Shown: positions 36,604-45,160 of the stretch, piece after piece
Numbering within the stretch: position 1 is the first letter of the stretch
How the letters are laid out: each line of letters starts with the position of its first letter
Source of the DNA: Rhodospirillales bacterium
Lineage (GTDB): Bacteria > Pseudomonadota > Alphaproteobacteria > Rhodospirillales > Defluviicoccaceae
Assembly: GCA_016712375.1 (NCBI GenBank)
Contig: JADJRE010000010.1
Location: 62,001 to 126,000 of the forward strand
Direction: 5' to 3'
DNA length: 64,000 bases
Position numbers and translations under genes: made by a program
Notes under the pieces: generated by a model
Seen by the model: the letters and a program-made list of their open reading frames with translations, nothing else
Databases searched by the model: none
Told to the model about the DNA's origin: nothing

Positions 36604-36806
36604 GGCCCGCTCAACACCCATTGTCCCCTCCGGAAGCCTCAGGTGTGGCAATCTAGCCACACTTCCTCTCTTCTCGTCGACGCGTGCATAGCTCGGCAGT
36701 TGACGCAACATCCATAAATTTCCTAGGGGAATTAAGGTCGTCGCTGGCGGCGATCTGTGCCAGCTCAGCAGCGATCCGGACCGGCTTGCGATTCGAGTAG
36801 GGGTTA

Positions 36807-37463
36807 ATGATGACAATAAAAAAGATGGCGTTGGGTTGCGTGGTTGCGACCGCGTTGGCGGCGAGTGCCCTCCCGGCAAGCGCCTACGAGTCGGGCGACT
36901 TCCTCGTGCAGCTGTTGGTAGCGGGCTTCGCGCCAGATGCGAGCGGAAGCATTGGAAACGCAGGCGGCACCAATTTCAACAGCGGTAACACTACGGTCAA
37001 CCCGGCGCTGAACCTCACTTACTTCTTCACCGAAAACATCGCCGCGCAGACCGTCCTGGCGGTTCCATGGGCCCGCGTTGACCTGCAGGCAGGCGGCAAG
37101 ACGCAGAAGCTGACCGACCAATGGGTATTGCCGTTGAGCCTGATCGGTCAGTATCACTTCTTCAGCAAAGAGATGGTGTCACCGTTCGTCGGCGCCGGCC
37201 TCACCTACGCAAAGTTCTGGGAAGACCAGTCGCATATCGGCTCGCACGTCGAGGTCGACGACACCTGGGGTGGCCTGATCAACTTCGGCCTCAACTTTAA
37301 GATTCCCGATAGCCGCTGGGTCGCGGTGCTCGATGTCAAGAAGTGGTGGCTCCGTCCTACCAACACACATATCGGCGGCAACAATAACGACAACCTGACC
37401 GTCAACCCCTGGTTCTTCGGCGTCGGTGTTGGCTACAACTTCTCGACTCCCGCGTTGTTCTAA
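36807..37463 (+). CDS. ompW: OmpW family outer membrane protein
   Basis: This 218-residue protein has a cleavable signal (LGCVVATALAASALPASA). It follows the OmpW pattern: GDFLVQLLVAGFAP, NPALNLTYFFTENIAAQTV, LPLSLIGQYHF, VSPFVGAGLTYAKFWED and a final GVGYNFSTPALF ending in Phe, the signal for outer-membrane insertion. OmpW forms an eight-strand barrel that allows passage of small hydrophobic molecules. It is a single gene with a hairpin downstream. Confidence 0.93.
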   Translation: MMTIKKMALGCVVATALAASALPASAYESGDFLVQLLVAGFAPDASGSIGNAGGTNFNSGNTTVNPALNLTYFFTENIAAQTVLAVPWARVDLQAGGKTQKLTDQWVLPLSLIGQYHFFSKEMVSPFVGAGLTYAKFWEDQSHIGSHVEVDDTWGGLINFGLNFKIPDSRWVAVLDVKKWWLRPTNTHIGGNNNDNLTVNPWFFGVGVGYNFSTPALF

Positions 37464-37475
37464 CGCGATCAAATC

Positions 37476-37501
37476 CCGGCTCGCCATTAGCGGCGAGCCG
37501 G
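37476..37501. terminator. Hairpin between convergent ompW and cobT
   Basis: A perfect 10-bp stem (CCGGCTCGCC/GGCGAGCCGG) closes the loop ATTAGC. There is no T run, but the position between two convergent genes suits a bidirectional terminator. Confidence 0.55.
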
Positions 37502-37519
37502 AGCCTGCAGAAGCGAAGC

Positions 37520-39404
37520 TTAGCGGGGGCGGCCGGCAAGACGGCCGGTCGGACGGTGTACCGTTTGTGGATGCGGCTGCGTATCCTCGTCGAAGAGTTC
37601 AGCGAGGTTCTGCATCATCGTTCCCCCCAGTTCCTCGGCATCGACCAGAGTGACCGCGCGGCGGTAATAGCGGGTGACGTCGTGACCAATACCAATGGCA
37701 CTGAGCTCCACCGGCGAGCGCGTCTCGATCCACTCGATGACGTCGCGGAGGTGGCGTTCGAGGTAGTTGCCGGGATTGGCCGACAAGGTGGCGTCATCCA
37801 CCGGCGCACCATCGGAAATCACCATCAGCACCCGCCGCTGCTCGGGCCTGCCGAGCAAGCGGTTGTGCGCCCATATCAGCGCTTCGCCGTCGATGTTTTC
37901 CTTCAACAGCCCCTCGCGCAGCATTAGTCCAAGGTTGCGCCGTGATCGCCGCCAGGGTTGTTCGGCCGACTTGTAGACGATATGCCGCAGGTCGTTAAGC
38001 CGGCCCGGCATCTTCGGCCGGCCTTCCGCCACCCAGCGCTCGCGCGACATCCCACCCTTCCAGGCACGGGTGGTAAAGCCAAGGATTTCCACCTTGACGC
38101 CACAACGTTCGAGAGTGCGCGCCAGGATGTCGGCGCTCATCGCCGCCACCGAGATCGGCCGGCCGCGCATCGAACCCGAATTGTCGATCAGAAGGGTGAC
38201 GATGGTGTCGCGGAATTCCGTTTCCTTCTCCATCTTGAAACTGAGCGGATGAACCGGATCGACGACCACGCGGGCCAGCCGACCGGCATCGAGCAGCCCC
38301 TCGTCGAGATCGAACTGCCAGGCCCGCGTCTGCTTCGCCAAGAGACGGCGTTGCAACCGGTTGGCTAGCCGTGACGACCCCTTCCAGGCTACTCAGCTGC
38401 TGATCCAGTTGATGGCGCAGGCGGCTCAATTCATCCGTGTCGCAGAGGCTGTCGGCGGCGATGACCTCGTCGAAGCTGGTGGTGTACGGACGATAGACAG
38501 TGCCGGGAGCAGCCGGCATTTCGGGACGGCGGTTGCGCCGCGCTGACGGTCCGGCAGGTGAGGCCGCACCGTCGCCCGGCTTACCGTCCTCGCTCGCCGG
38601 CTTTTCCTCGCCCACCTGGCCCTCTTGCAAATGGGAGCCGCCAGCGGCTGTCAAGCCGGAGTCCGAGCCGCTGTCGGCCGATTGCGTCCGCGTCTTCTCC
38701 TCGCTCTCTTTCTCCTGCGATCCCTCCTCGTTCTGCTCGTCGTTGTCCTGGTCGAGTGACGGATCGTCGTCCTCGATCAGGCCAAGGGCATGGATCATCT
38801 GCGCCGCCGCGTCGGCGAAGGCCATCTGATCACCGACAGATGCAGCCATCCGCTGCAGAGAATCCCCGCATCGTTCGCTCAGGATAGGACGCCACGGATC
38901 CACAAGCGACGATGCCAGCGCCGGCGTCCGGCCTCCGGTCAGCCGCTCGCGAACCAATAGCGCCAGCGCGTCGGCGAGCAGCGCCTCGTCCCGTCCCTCG
39001 ACTTTGGCGTATCCTTTGGAACGGCAGGTATGTTCGACCATGGCGCGCAAGTTATCCGCGACACCGCTCAATCGGCGGGCGCCTAGCGCCTGTACACGCA
39101 CCTGCTCCACGGCATCGAAAACGGCGCGTGCCGGCTGACCCACCGGCGAGCGCCGTTTGTGCATAGCCGCGTCGTGATAGCGCAGCAGCAATGCCAGCGC
39201 GTCCGCCGAACCGCGAAGCCGGGCAACCTCCTGTGCGCCGACGCGCCCCGCCGGACTCGGTAAGCGGACCTTATTGCCCCTTACATCGGCCTCGTTACCG
39301 CCGTAGGTGATGCCGACATCCGAGCGCCCGGCCACCGCGCGCAAGGCCGCTGCCGTAACCCGCTTCAGCAGGTGGCTCGCGTCCTCGTTGTGCTTGCTGG
39401 CCAC
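37520..39404 (-). CDS. cobT: Cobaltochelatase subunit CobT (one frameshift)
   Basis: The GTG at 39404 starts one base after the stop of cobS. The first frame covers the N-terminal domain (ASHLLKRVTAAALRAVAGRSDV) and a long acidic linker (LIEDDDPSLDQDNDEQNEEG). A shift in the GGGG run near 38378 leads to the von Willebrand A domain, with the metal site LIDNSGSMRGRPISVAAMSADI and RRVLMVISDGAPVDDATL. The protein is about 625 residues. With CobS and CobN it inserts cobalt into hydrogenobyrinate diamide in aerobic B12 synthesis. No other cob genes are in the window. Confidence 0.9.
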
Positions 39405-39405
39405 G

Positions 39406-40411
39406 TCAGCGAACGACCGTGCGCAGCGCGGAGTCAGGAAGGTCCTCGCCGAAGCAGCGCTGGTAGTATTCGGCGACGGTCGGCCGCTCCACCTCATCGC
39501 ACTTGTTGAGGAAAGTGAGCCGGAAGGCGACGCCGATGTTGCCGAAGATTTGCGCGTTCTCTGCCCAGGTAATTACCGTGCGCGGTGACATCACCGTCGA
39601 GATGTCGCCATTGACGAAGCCGGCGCGAGTAAGCGCCGCCAGTTCGACCATCGCCGAGACCTTCTCGCGTGCATCCTTGCCTTGATACTGCGGCGTCTTC
39701 GCCAGGACGATCTCCACCTCGTCGTCGTGCGGCAGGTAGGTTAAGGGTTGCGACGATGTTCCAGCGGTCCATCTGACCCTGATTGATCTGCTGGGTGCCG
39801 TGATAGAGGCCCGTTGTGTCGCCGAGGCCGACGGTATTCGTCGTCGCGAACAGCCGGAACCACGGATGCGGCCGCAGAACGCGGTTCTGGTCAAGCAGCG
39901 TCAGCTTGCCTTCCACCTCCAGCACCCGCTGGATGACGAACATTACGTCCGGCCGGCCCGCGTCGTACTCATCGAAGACCAGTGCGCTCGGCCGCTGCAA
40001 CGCCCACGGCAGGATGCCCTCGCGAAACTCAGTGACCTGGGCGCCTTCCCGCACAACGATGGCATCCTTGCCGACGAGGTCGATACGGCTGATGTGGCTG
40101 TCGAGATTGATGCGGATGCATGGCCAGTTGAGGCGCGCCGCTACCTGTTCGATGTGGGTCGATTTACCTGTGCCATGATAGCCCTGAATCAGCACGCGAC
40201 GATTGTAAGCAAACCCGGCAACGATGGCGAGCGTTGTGTCGTGATCGAAGCGATACGTTTCGTCGACGTCAGGAACGTGATCGTCGGCAACGCTGAACCC
40301 TGGTACTTCCAGGTCGCTGTCGATACCAAAGGTCTGGCGGATTGAAACCTTAATGTCCGGGGCATTGAGGATTCGACTTGAGGCTTCGTGCGAAGCGTGA
40401 TGCACCGTCAT
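39406..40411 (-). CDS. cobS: Cobaltochelatase AAA+ subunit CobS (one frameshift)
   Basis: This AAA+ ATPase of the MoxR type has about 330 residues. It starts MTVHHASHEASSRILNAPDIKVS. Walker A is GYHGTGKSTHIEQVAARL, Walker B is ALVFDEYDAGRPD and sensor 1 is RLFATTNTVGLGD. Near 39740 a small deletion breaks the conserved VATLNYLPHDDEVEIVLAK; the other frame continues to SALRTVVR at 39406. It forms a hexameric ring that drives CobT and CobN. The gene is followed at once by cobT. Confidence 0.93.
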
Positions 40412-40502
40412 CTTTTACCCTTCGCGCCACAACTGTTGGTAACTTGGCGCCGCTGATTAACCTGTCTCATCACACATAACGTGTCGATCCTAGCTTCGAT
40501 CC

Positions 40503-41060
40503 TCAAGGGGAGAGGGTGCTCATCACGGTCCTATAGGCCTCGCTGATTTCCTTGAATCGTTCCTCTGCCGCCTTATCCCCGCCGTTCGCGTCCGGATGAT
40601 GGCGCTTGACCAGCTGCTTGTAACGCGATTTGACAATTGCAACGGTCACCGGCGCCCGCAACTCAAGGACGAGAAGCGCCCGCTCCTCTGGGGTCGGTTG
40701 GTGGTGCGACGGCGGCCGGGCCTCCCGGAAGACACCGAATCCGTCGGTCATACGTGTTGCTTGCCAGGCAGCGTAGCCAACCGAGGCAAGAGGCCATGAG
40801 GGCCGCTGCCAGACGGTGTCGCGGCGGATATCCGCCTCAACCTCGTCATCGCTCATTCCGGCATAGTAATTCCACGCGGCGTTGTATTCGCGGACGTGCT
40901 GTAAACAGAACCATCGGTATGGCGTCATCTGCAGGCGTGACCGCGGCGCCCGATAAGCACCATCCTGCTCGCACCCCGGCCGCTCGCAGCAGCGACGTCC
41001 GACCCCGCCCCCGGCGGGCGCCGTGCCGAATGCCTGGGCCAGCCGGTGGGAGGTGCGCAT
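40503..41060 (-). CDS. J-domain (DnaJ-like) protein upstream of cobS
   Basis: The protein has 185 residues. The N-terminal part is Cys-rich (CCERPGCEQDGAYRAPRSR and WFCLQHVREYNAAWNYYAGM), perhaps metal-binding. The C terminus is a J domain with the HPD motif in LVKRHHPDANGGDKAAEERFKEISEAYRTV. J proteins stimulate Hsp70 ATPase. A J-domain gene directly upstream of cobS is seen in many Alphaproteobacteria, so it may assist chelatase assembly, but that is inference. Confidence 0.87.
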   Translation of the reverse strand: MRTSHRLAQAFGTAPAGGGVGRRCCERPGCEQDGAYRAPRSRLQMTPYRWFCLQHVREYNAAWNYYAGMSDDEVEADIRRDTVWQRPSWPLASVGYAAWQATRMTDGFGVFREARPPSHHQPTPEERALLVLELRAPVTVAIVKSRYKQLVKRHHPDANGGDKAAEERFKEISEAYRTVMSTLSP

Positions 41061-41200
41061 GCCGCTACTATGGTTGTTCGCCTGGCGTGAAGCAAGACGG
41101 CCGGACCACCGGCGGAAGGGAACTAGACAATCGCTCGCAGACAGGTAACGACCTTCGGCGCACGACCTTCATGTATGCACTTTGGAGGTATCAGCGACGG

Positions 41201-41779
41201 TTAAGCAGCGGGAGCCTCAACGTAGCCCAGGCTGGAAAAGGCGGCCATCGCTTCCGGACGCAACCGCACTTTGCCTTCGTCTGTATCGATCTCCAGCAAT
41301 GGCGCAGCCCAAGCGGCAGGATCGACCGCCGGCTGCTCGTCCCATCGCGGTTGTTCAGCGGAACGGAGAAGATGCCGGCGCGTGCGGCACATTTCGCCAA
41401 TATGACGATGCCAGGCGTCTTCGCCGGTGAGTGCTATCTGCCGCTGTCCAACAGCTCCTGGCCGCTCCGCTGCACTCCGCTCTAGCAGCAGCCGGATAGC
41501 GCGGCGCTCATTGTCGCTCGCCGGCAAGCGGCGAAAAGCATACTCGATGCGGCGCGAGGCCGGCAGGCGGGCGAGGACGCGTGCTTCCCGCTGCTCAAGC
41601 GCATCGAGTTCGGCCAGAACACGCTTGGCTTCCTGGACCACCAGAGAATCCGCCGATCGCGCGGTCGCGCGCAGGCAATTGTGCCGCAGCTGCAACCGCT
41701 CTTCGGCTGTGAGTGAAGGGATACGTCCGATGATTTTCTCGCACATCGCAGGATGCTCCGCCCGTGTTCCGGTCAGCAT
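41201..41779 (-). CDS. Hypothetical helical protein
   Basis: This intact 192-residue protein is rich in Arg, Leu and Glu. It contains IPSLTAEERLQLRHNCLRA, YAFRRLPASDNERRAIRLLL and WHRHIGEMCRTRRHLL. No family is recognised. The C terminus (PLLEIDTDEGKVRLRPEAMAAFSSLGYV) is less charged. Start may be ATG 41779 or 41746. It lies between the J-domain gene and the split deacetylase gene and may share the latter's promoter region in divergent fashion. Confidence 0.65.
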   Translation of the reverse strand: MLTGTRAEHPAMCEKIIGRIPSLTAEERLQLRHNCLRATARSADSLVVQEAKRVLAELDALEQREARVLARLPASRRIEYAFRRLPASDNERRAIRLLLERSAAERPGAVGQRQIALTGEDAWHRHIGEMCRTRRHLLRSAEQPRWDEQPAVDPAAWAAPLLEIDTDEGKVRLRPEAMAAFSSLGYVEAPAA

Positions 41780-41901
41780 CGAAGCACGGCAGGGATTAAC
41801 AAATCGCTGACGCGGTGTCGTTCATCGCTTGGATTGCAGACCGGCACACCGGGGACCACGTCAGCCCTGCAAAAGACAAGACAACAAAGGATGCGGCAGC
41901 G

Positions 41902-42024
41902 GTGGCACTGGCGAACCCGCCGATCATGATCTCAAGCGAAATCTTTCGGACCTCGCGGCACGCGCCTGGACATCCCCTCGCTATTCCGCGCGTCTCGTTA
42001 ACCGTCGATCTATGCCGGGCGCTG
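41902..42024 (+). pseudogene. 5' fragment of a histone deacetylase family gene, interrupted by the element at 42025
   Basis: The frame from GTG 41902 (or ATG 41926) encodes MISSEIFRTSRHAPGHPLAIPRV and ends in DLCRALG at the left border of the mobile element. The right fragment resumes with RALGWLDSERYVDVQPAS after the element. Joining them across one copy of GGGCGCTG gives the uninterrupted DLCRALGWLDSERYV, so the gene was whole before insertion. Confidence 0.88.
42017..42024. repeat. Target site duplication, left copy
   Basis: GGGCGCTG directly before the left inverted repeat, identical to 46681-46688. Confidence 0.88.
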
Positions 42025-42045
42025 GGTAGTGTCTCAGTTTGAAAT
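42025..42045 (+). repeat. Left terminal inverted repeat
   Basis: It reads GGTAGTGTCTCAGTTTGAAA plus T. The complement of the right end differs only at the fourth base (G instead of A). Confidence 0.9.
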
Positions 42046-42123
42046 CCGCCGCCCTTGACTCACCATCGAATCGCCGCTCCGGTTCCTATATGCTTAGCGG
42101 AAAGCATGAACCGGGAGGACACC

Positions 42124-42357
42124 ATGCCACGAGGACCGAAGGGCCAGAAGCGGCCAGCCGACGTGATCGGCAACGCCGTGCGCGTTATGCGGATTGCCAC
42201 TGGCGAGCTTGATGATGCGCCAGAACCGGACGACGGGAAAGACCCAGCTGCAAAGGCGCTTGGGCGCAAGGGCGGAAAGGCGCGCGCGGACGCCATGACG
42301 CCAGAGCGGCGGGCGGAGGTCGCGCGGAAGGCGGCGGCGAAGCGTTGGGAGAAATAG
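42124..42357 (+). CDS. Small basic protein, 77 residues, element passenger
   Basis: ATG 42124 follows GGGAGG. The product MPRGPKGQKRPADVIGNAVRVMR continues with IATGELDDAPEPDD and ends GRKGGKARADAMTPERRAEVARKAAAKRWEK. The C-terminal GRKGGKARA...R..A.KAA..RW pattern occurs in many short proteins near mobile elements and may bind nucleic acid. The function is unknown. It is the first gene inside the left repeat. Confidence 0.75.
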   Translation: MPRGPKGQKRPADVIGNAVRVMRIATGELDDAPEPDDGKDPAAKALGRKGGKARADAMTPERRAEVARKAAAKRWEK

Positions 42358-42423
42358 CCTGTTGACAAACCAACTGTATTTTCTGAAACTGTTGCTCTCT
42401 TATTGAGGCAACGGTGACATCCG

Positions 42424-43098
42424 ATGCATGCAGTCAGTGCCAAGCATTTTGTGGATTCTGAGTTCGGTCACGTCCATCGGGCTCTTGTCCCAGGCGCGCT
42501 CAAATCCGCGTATGATGCCGTTGAAGCTCTGTACAAAGAGGAGCCTCTTTTTGACGTTATGACCGCCAAAATCGGTAAAGGTCACGTTATCGCGTGGGCG
42601 GTTGATAGGCAAATTGAGCGCTTACTGATAGCGGGCCGGCTACCCTTCGATTACCGGTGGGTTTCGTTTGAGCGTCCGACCGGCAAGTTTTTGCAAATCA
42701 GGTTGCCCTCATCTACCATGAGTATCAACCAACTCCCCCAACCAACCGATATCCCGCGAGACGCCAACTTCCGCACAAACCGCGTTCTGAATAATAACCC
42801 ACTCTTGCCGCTTAACGCGGAGATTATAGATGAGCGTAGGGTTGCTGGTCTGCCTCATCTGATCCTGGCGCACGGCTATCAGGAACTTTCTTTCGCCCAG
42901 ATCGGAGTCTTGCATCCCAGCGCCAGGAAATTCGGATGGATTTATCGGACGCCCAATTTTCTCGCTGCGATTCGCGCTATCGAGCCGGAAACTCCGCCAG
43001 CCGAGGAGGCGGCCGATGTGGAAGCGGTTGTCACGCTGAAGGATGAAATCGCGCGTTGGCTGCGCGATAATTCAGATGATGGTCGCAACAATGGGTGA
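42424..43098 (+). CDS. Unknown protein of 224 residues next to an HTH-peptidase gene
   Basis: The protein begins MHAVSAKHFVDSEFGHVHRALVPG. It includes LFDVMTAKIGKGHVIAWAVDRQI and a conserved-looking central part (RTNRVLNNNPLLPLNAEI, LILAHGYQELSFAQIGVLHP). The tail is acidic. No family is recognised. It is less GC-rich than chromosomal neighbours. The stop is 27 bases before the HTH-ImmA gene, so the two are probably cotranscribed. Pairs of an unknown protein and an XRE-ImmA peptidase often behave like toxin-antitoxin or phage-control modules, but that role is only a suggestion. Confidence 0.65.
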   Translation: MHAVSAKHFVDSEFGHVHRALVPGALKSAYDAVEALYKEEPLFDVMTAKIGKGHVIAWAVDRQIERLLIAGRLPFDYRWVSFERPTGKFLQIRLPSSTMSINQLPQPTDIPRDANFRTNRVLNNNPLLPLNAEIIDERRVAGLPHLILAHGYQELSFAQIGVLHPSARKFGWIYRTPNFLAAIRAIEPETPPAEEAADVEAVVTLKDEIARWLRDNSDDGRNNG

Positions 43099-43125
43099 TG
43101 TTGGCGCTCGGCGGAAGCGCGCATC

Positions 43126-44230
43126 GTGCCGAGGCGGCAGCGCGAGGCCCGCGAAGCACTAGAGCTAAGCATGGAAGACGTCGGCCTGCTTGTGGGGAAA
43201 ACGAGGCAGGCAATATCTTTGTACGAAGCCGGAGAGCGTGAGCCTGATCCATCTACGTTGATGAAACTTGTTGGTGAACTCAAGCAGCCAATATCGTTTT
43301 TCACGAGCGATCGCCCCGGTAGCTTTGGGCAACGCGGGCCAACATTCTTTCGCAGCTTCAAGAGTAAAACAAGGAGGACGAACAAGCGTTGCGAAGTGCT
43401 GTCGGATTGGTTTGCTCAGACAGCCTCTTTTTTTAGCAAATTGGTCAATTTTCCGCAGACATCTCTTCCTGTCATCAATCCTCCGGAGAATGGGTCAGGG
43501 TACACTGATGAGGAAATAGAGGAAGCGGCTACTGCGTGCCGCAGGTTCTGGGGGTTGGGAGACGGCCGATTTCCAATGTGGTCGCACTACTGGAAAGCCG
43601 TGGGATTGTGGTTGCGCGAGCAGAGTTTGGCGTGGACACCGTAAGTGCGTTCTCCTTTTGGGAGGGCGGGCATCCGTTTATATTTTTAGGGGCCGATAAG
43701 CAATCAGCCGCGCGCTCACGCTTTGATGCTGCACATGAATTGGGACATCTAATCCTTCACCGCGGCGTGGCGGAAGAAGATTTAGAAGCAGATTTAAATA
43801 GGTTTGAGCGGGAAGCGCATCGTTGCCAGCCTGCGCTTTTTTGCCAGAAACCACATACTCCTTGAAGTCTTTCCACTAGGCTCGCGGCTTTCGTTGAGCT
43901 AAAAGGCGGGTGGAAGGATCCATTGCGGCTCAGATTTATGCTGCTCCGACCTCGGAATTTTGTCTGATGATCAGGTTCTTAACTTACGCAAGCAATTGAG
44001 CGCAAACAAGTGGCGGAAGCGGGAGCCTCTGGATGATGTTCTGCCATTGGAGACTCCAAGCATGATGCAAAAGAGTTTGCATCTTTTGTTGGAGAGCGGC
44101 GCCCAAACTGGCTCAGATATACTGTCGGAAATCCGGTTGTCGCGAAAGACAATTGAGGCGCTTCTTTCGACTGCGGTGCCAATTCCTGATGGGGAGGAGG
44201 CCGTCCGGAGAATATGCCCCGGCTCAGATG
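43126..44230 (+). CDS. XRE HTH plus ImmA/IrrE metallopeptidase, multiply frameshifted, 3' end lost
   Basis: GTG 43126 opens an XRE helix-turn-helix (LELSMEDVGLLVGKTRQAISLYEAGEREPDPSTL) followed by KQPISFFTSDRPGSF. After a shift near 43600 comes the ImmA/IrrE zinc peptidase motif RFDAAHELGHLILHRGVAEED with HELGH. Further shifts between 43820 and 43960 scatter the region around FVELKGGWK and SIAAQIY. The original frame then returns with DDQVLNLRKQLSANKWRKREPLDD. The match fades near 44230, where sequence upstream of the transposase begins. Such proteins cleave or regulate repressors in mobile elements. The gene is probably inactive or hit by sequencing errors. Confidence 0.75.
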
Positions 44231-44284
44231 AGCTAGATCAAAATATGCTTGACGATAAGCACGGAAGTTCACATCATGTCGGGC

Positions 44285-45160
44285 ATGAACAAGCTCCCGA
44301 TCGCCAAGCGCGCCCAAATCCTCAACCTCCTTTGTGAAGGGTCGTCCATGCGGTCGGTCTCTCGACTGACCGATGCCAGCATCAACACGGTATCGAAGTT
44401 GCTGGTCGATGCCGGCCGGTTCTGCGCCGGTTTCCATGAGGCCAAGGTACGCGGCGTGAAGGCGCGGCGCGTGCAGGTCGATGAGATCTGGTCGTTCACA
44501 TATGCGAAGGCGCGCAACGTCAAAGACGCCAAGGCCGCTCCGGAAGGCGCTGGTGACACATGGACATGGACGGCGATCGTGGCTGACACGAAGCTGATCG
44601 TCGCGCACTTGGTGGGCGGGCGGGACGGTGAGTATGCGCGGGAGTTCATGTGCGATGTGCGAAGCCGGCTAGCGAACCGCGTGCAACTAACCAGCGACGG
44701 GCACAAGGCTTACCTGCAAGCGGTCGAAGATGCGTTCGGCGCCGATGTTGATTACGCGATGTTGGAAAAGCTGTTCGGCCAGGCGCCGGAAGGCCAGCGC
44801 CGTTACAGCCCGCCGGTAATCGTCGGCACACGTACTCGCTGCTGCACCGGCGCCCCTGACCCGAAGCACATCAGCACGAGCTATGCCGAGAGGCAGAACC
44901 TCACGATGCGGATGCACATGCGCCGCTTCACGCGGCTAACCAACGGGTTCTCAAAGAAATTCGAGAACCACGCGCACATGGTCGCGATCTACGCCGTCTG
45001 GTACAACTGGATACGCATCCACAAGACGCTGCGGGTTACGCCAGCTATGGCTGCCGGATTGACAGATCGGCTTTGGGGTTGGGAAGAGATCCTTGCGCTG
45101 ATGGATGTGGATCAGCCGACGCAGAAACGGAGCCCGTATAAGAAGCGGAATACAAACTGA
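44285..45160 (+). CDS. IS1-like DDE transposase
   Basis: This is an intact protein of about 291 residues. It begins MNKLPIAKRAQILNLLCEGSSMRSVSRLT with an HTH region (ASINTVSKLLVDAG). The catalytic part has VDEIWSFTYAK, LTSDGHKAYLQAVE and YAERQNLTMRMHMRRFTRLTNGFSKK, giving Asp, Asp and Glu in IS1 family order. The end contains WYNWIRIHKTLRVTPAMAAG. ATG 44276 is an alternative start. There are no inverted repeats close to the gene; the only matching pair lies at 42025 and 46680, so it probably mobilises the whole element. Confidence 0.88.
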   Translation: MNKLPIAKRAQILNLLCEGSSMRSVSRLTDASINTVSKLLVDAGRFCAGFHEAKVRGVKARRVQVDEIWSFTYAKARNVKDAKAAPEGAGDTWTWTAIVADTKLIVAHLVGGRDGEYAREFMCDVRSRLANRVQLTSDGHKAYLQAVEDAFGADVDYAMLEKLFGQAPEGQRRYSPPVIVGTRTRCCTGAPDPKHISTSYAERQNLTMRMHMRRFTRLTNGFSKKFENHAHMVAIYAVWYNWIRIHKTLRVTPAMAAGLTDRLWGWEEILALMDVDQPTQKRSPYKKRNTN

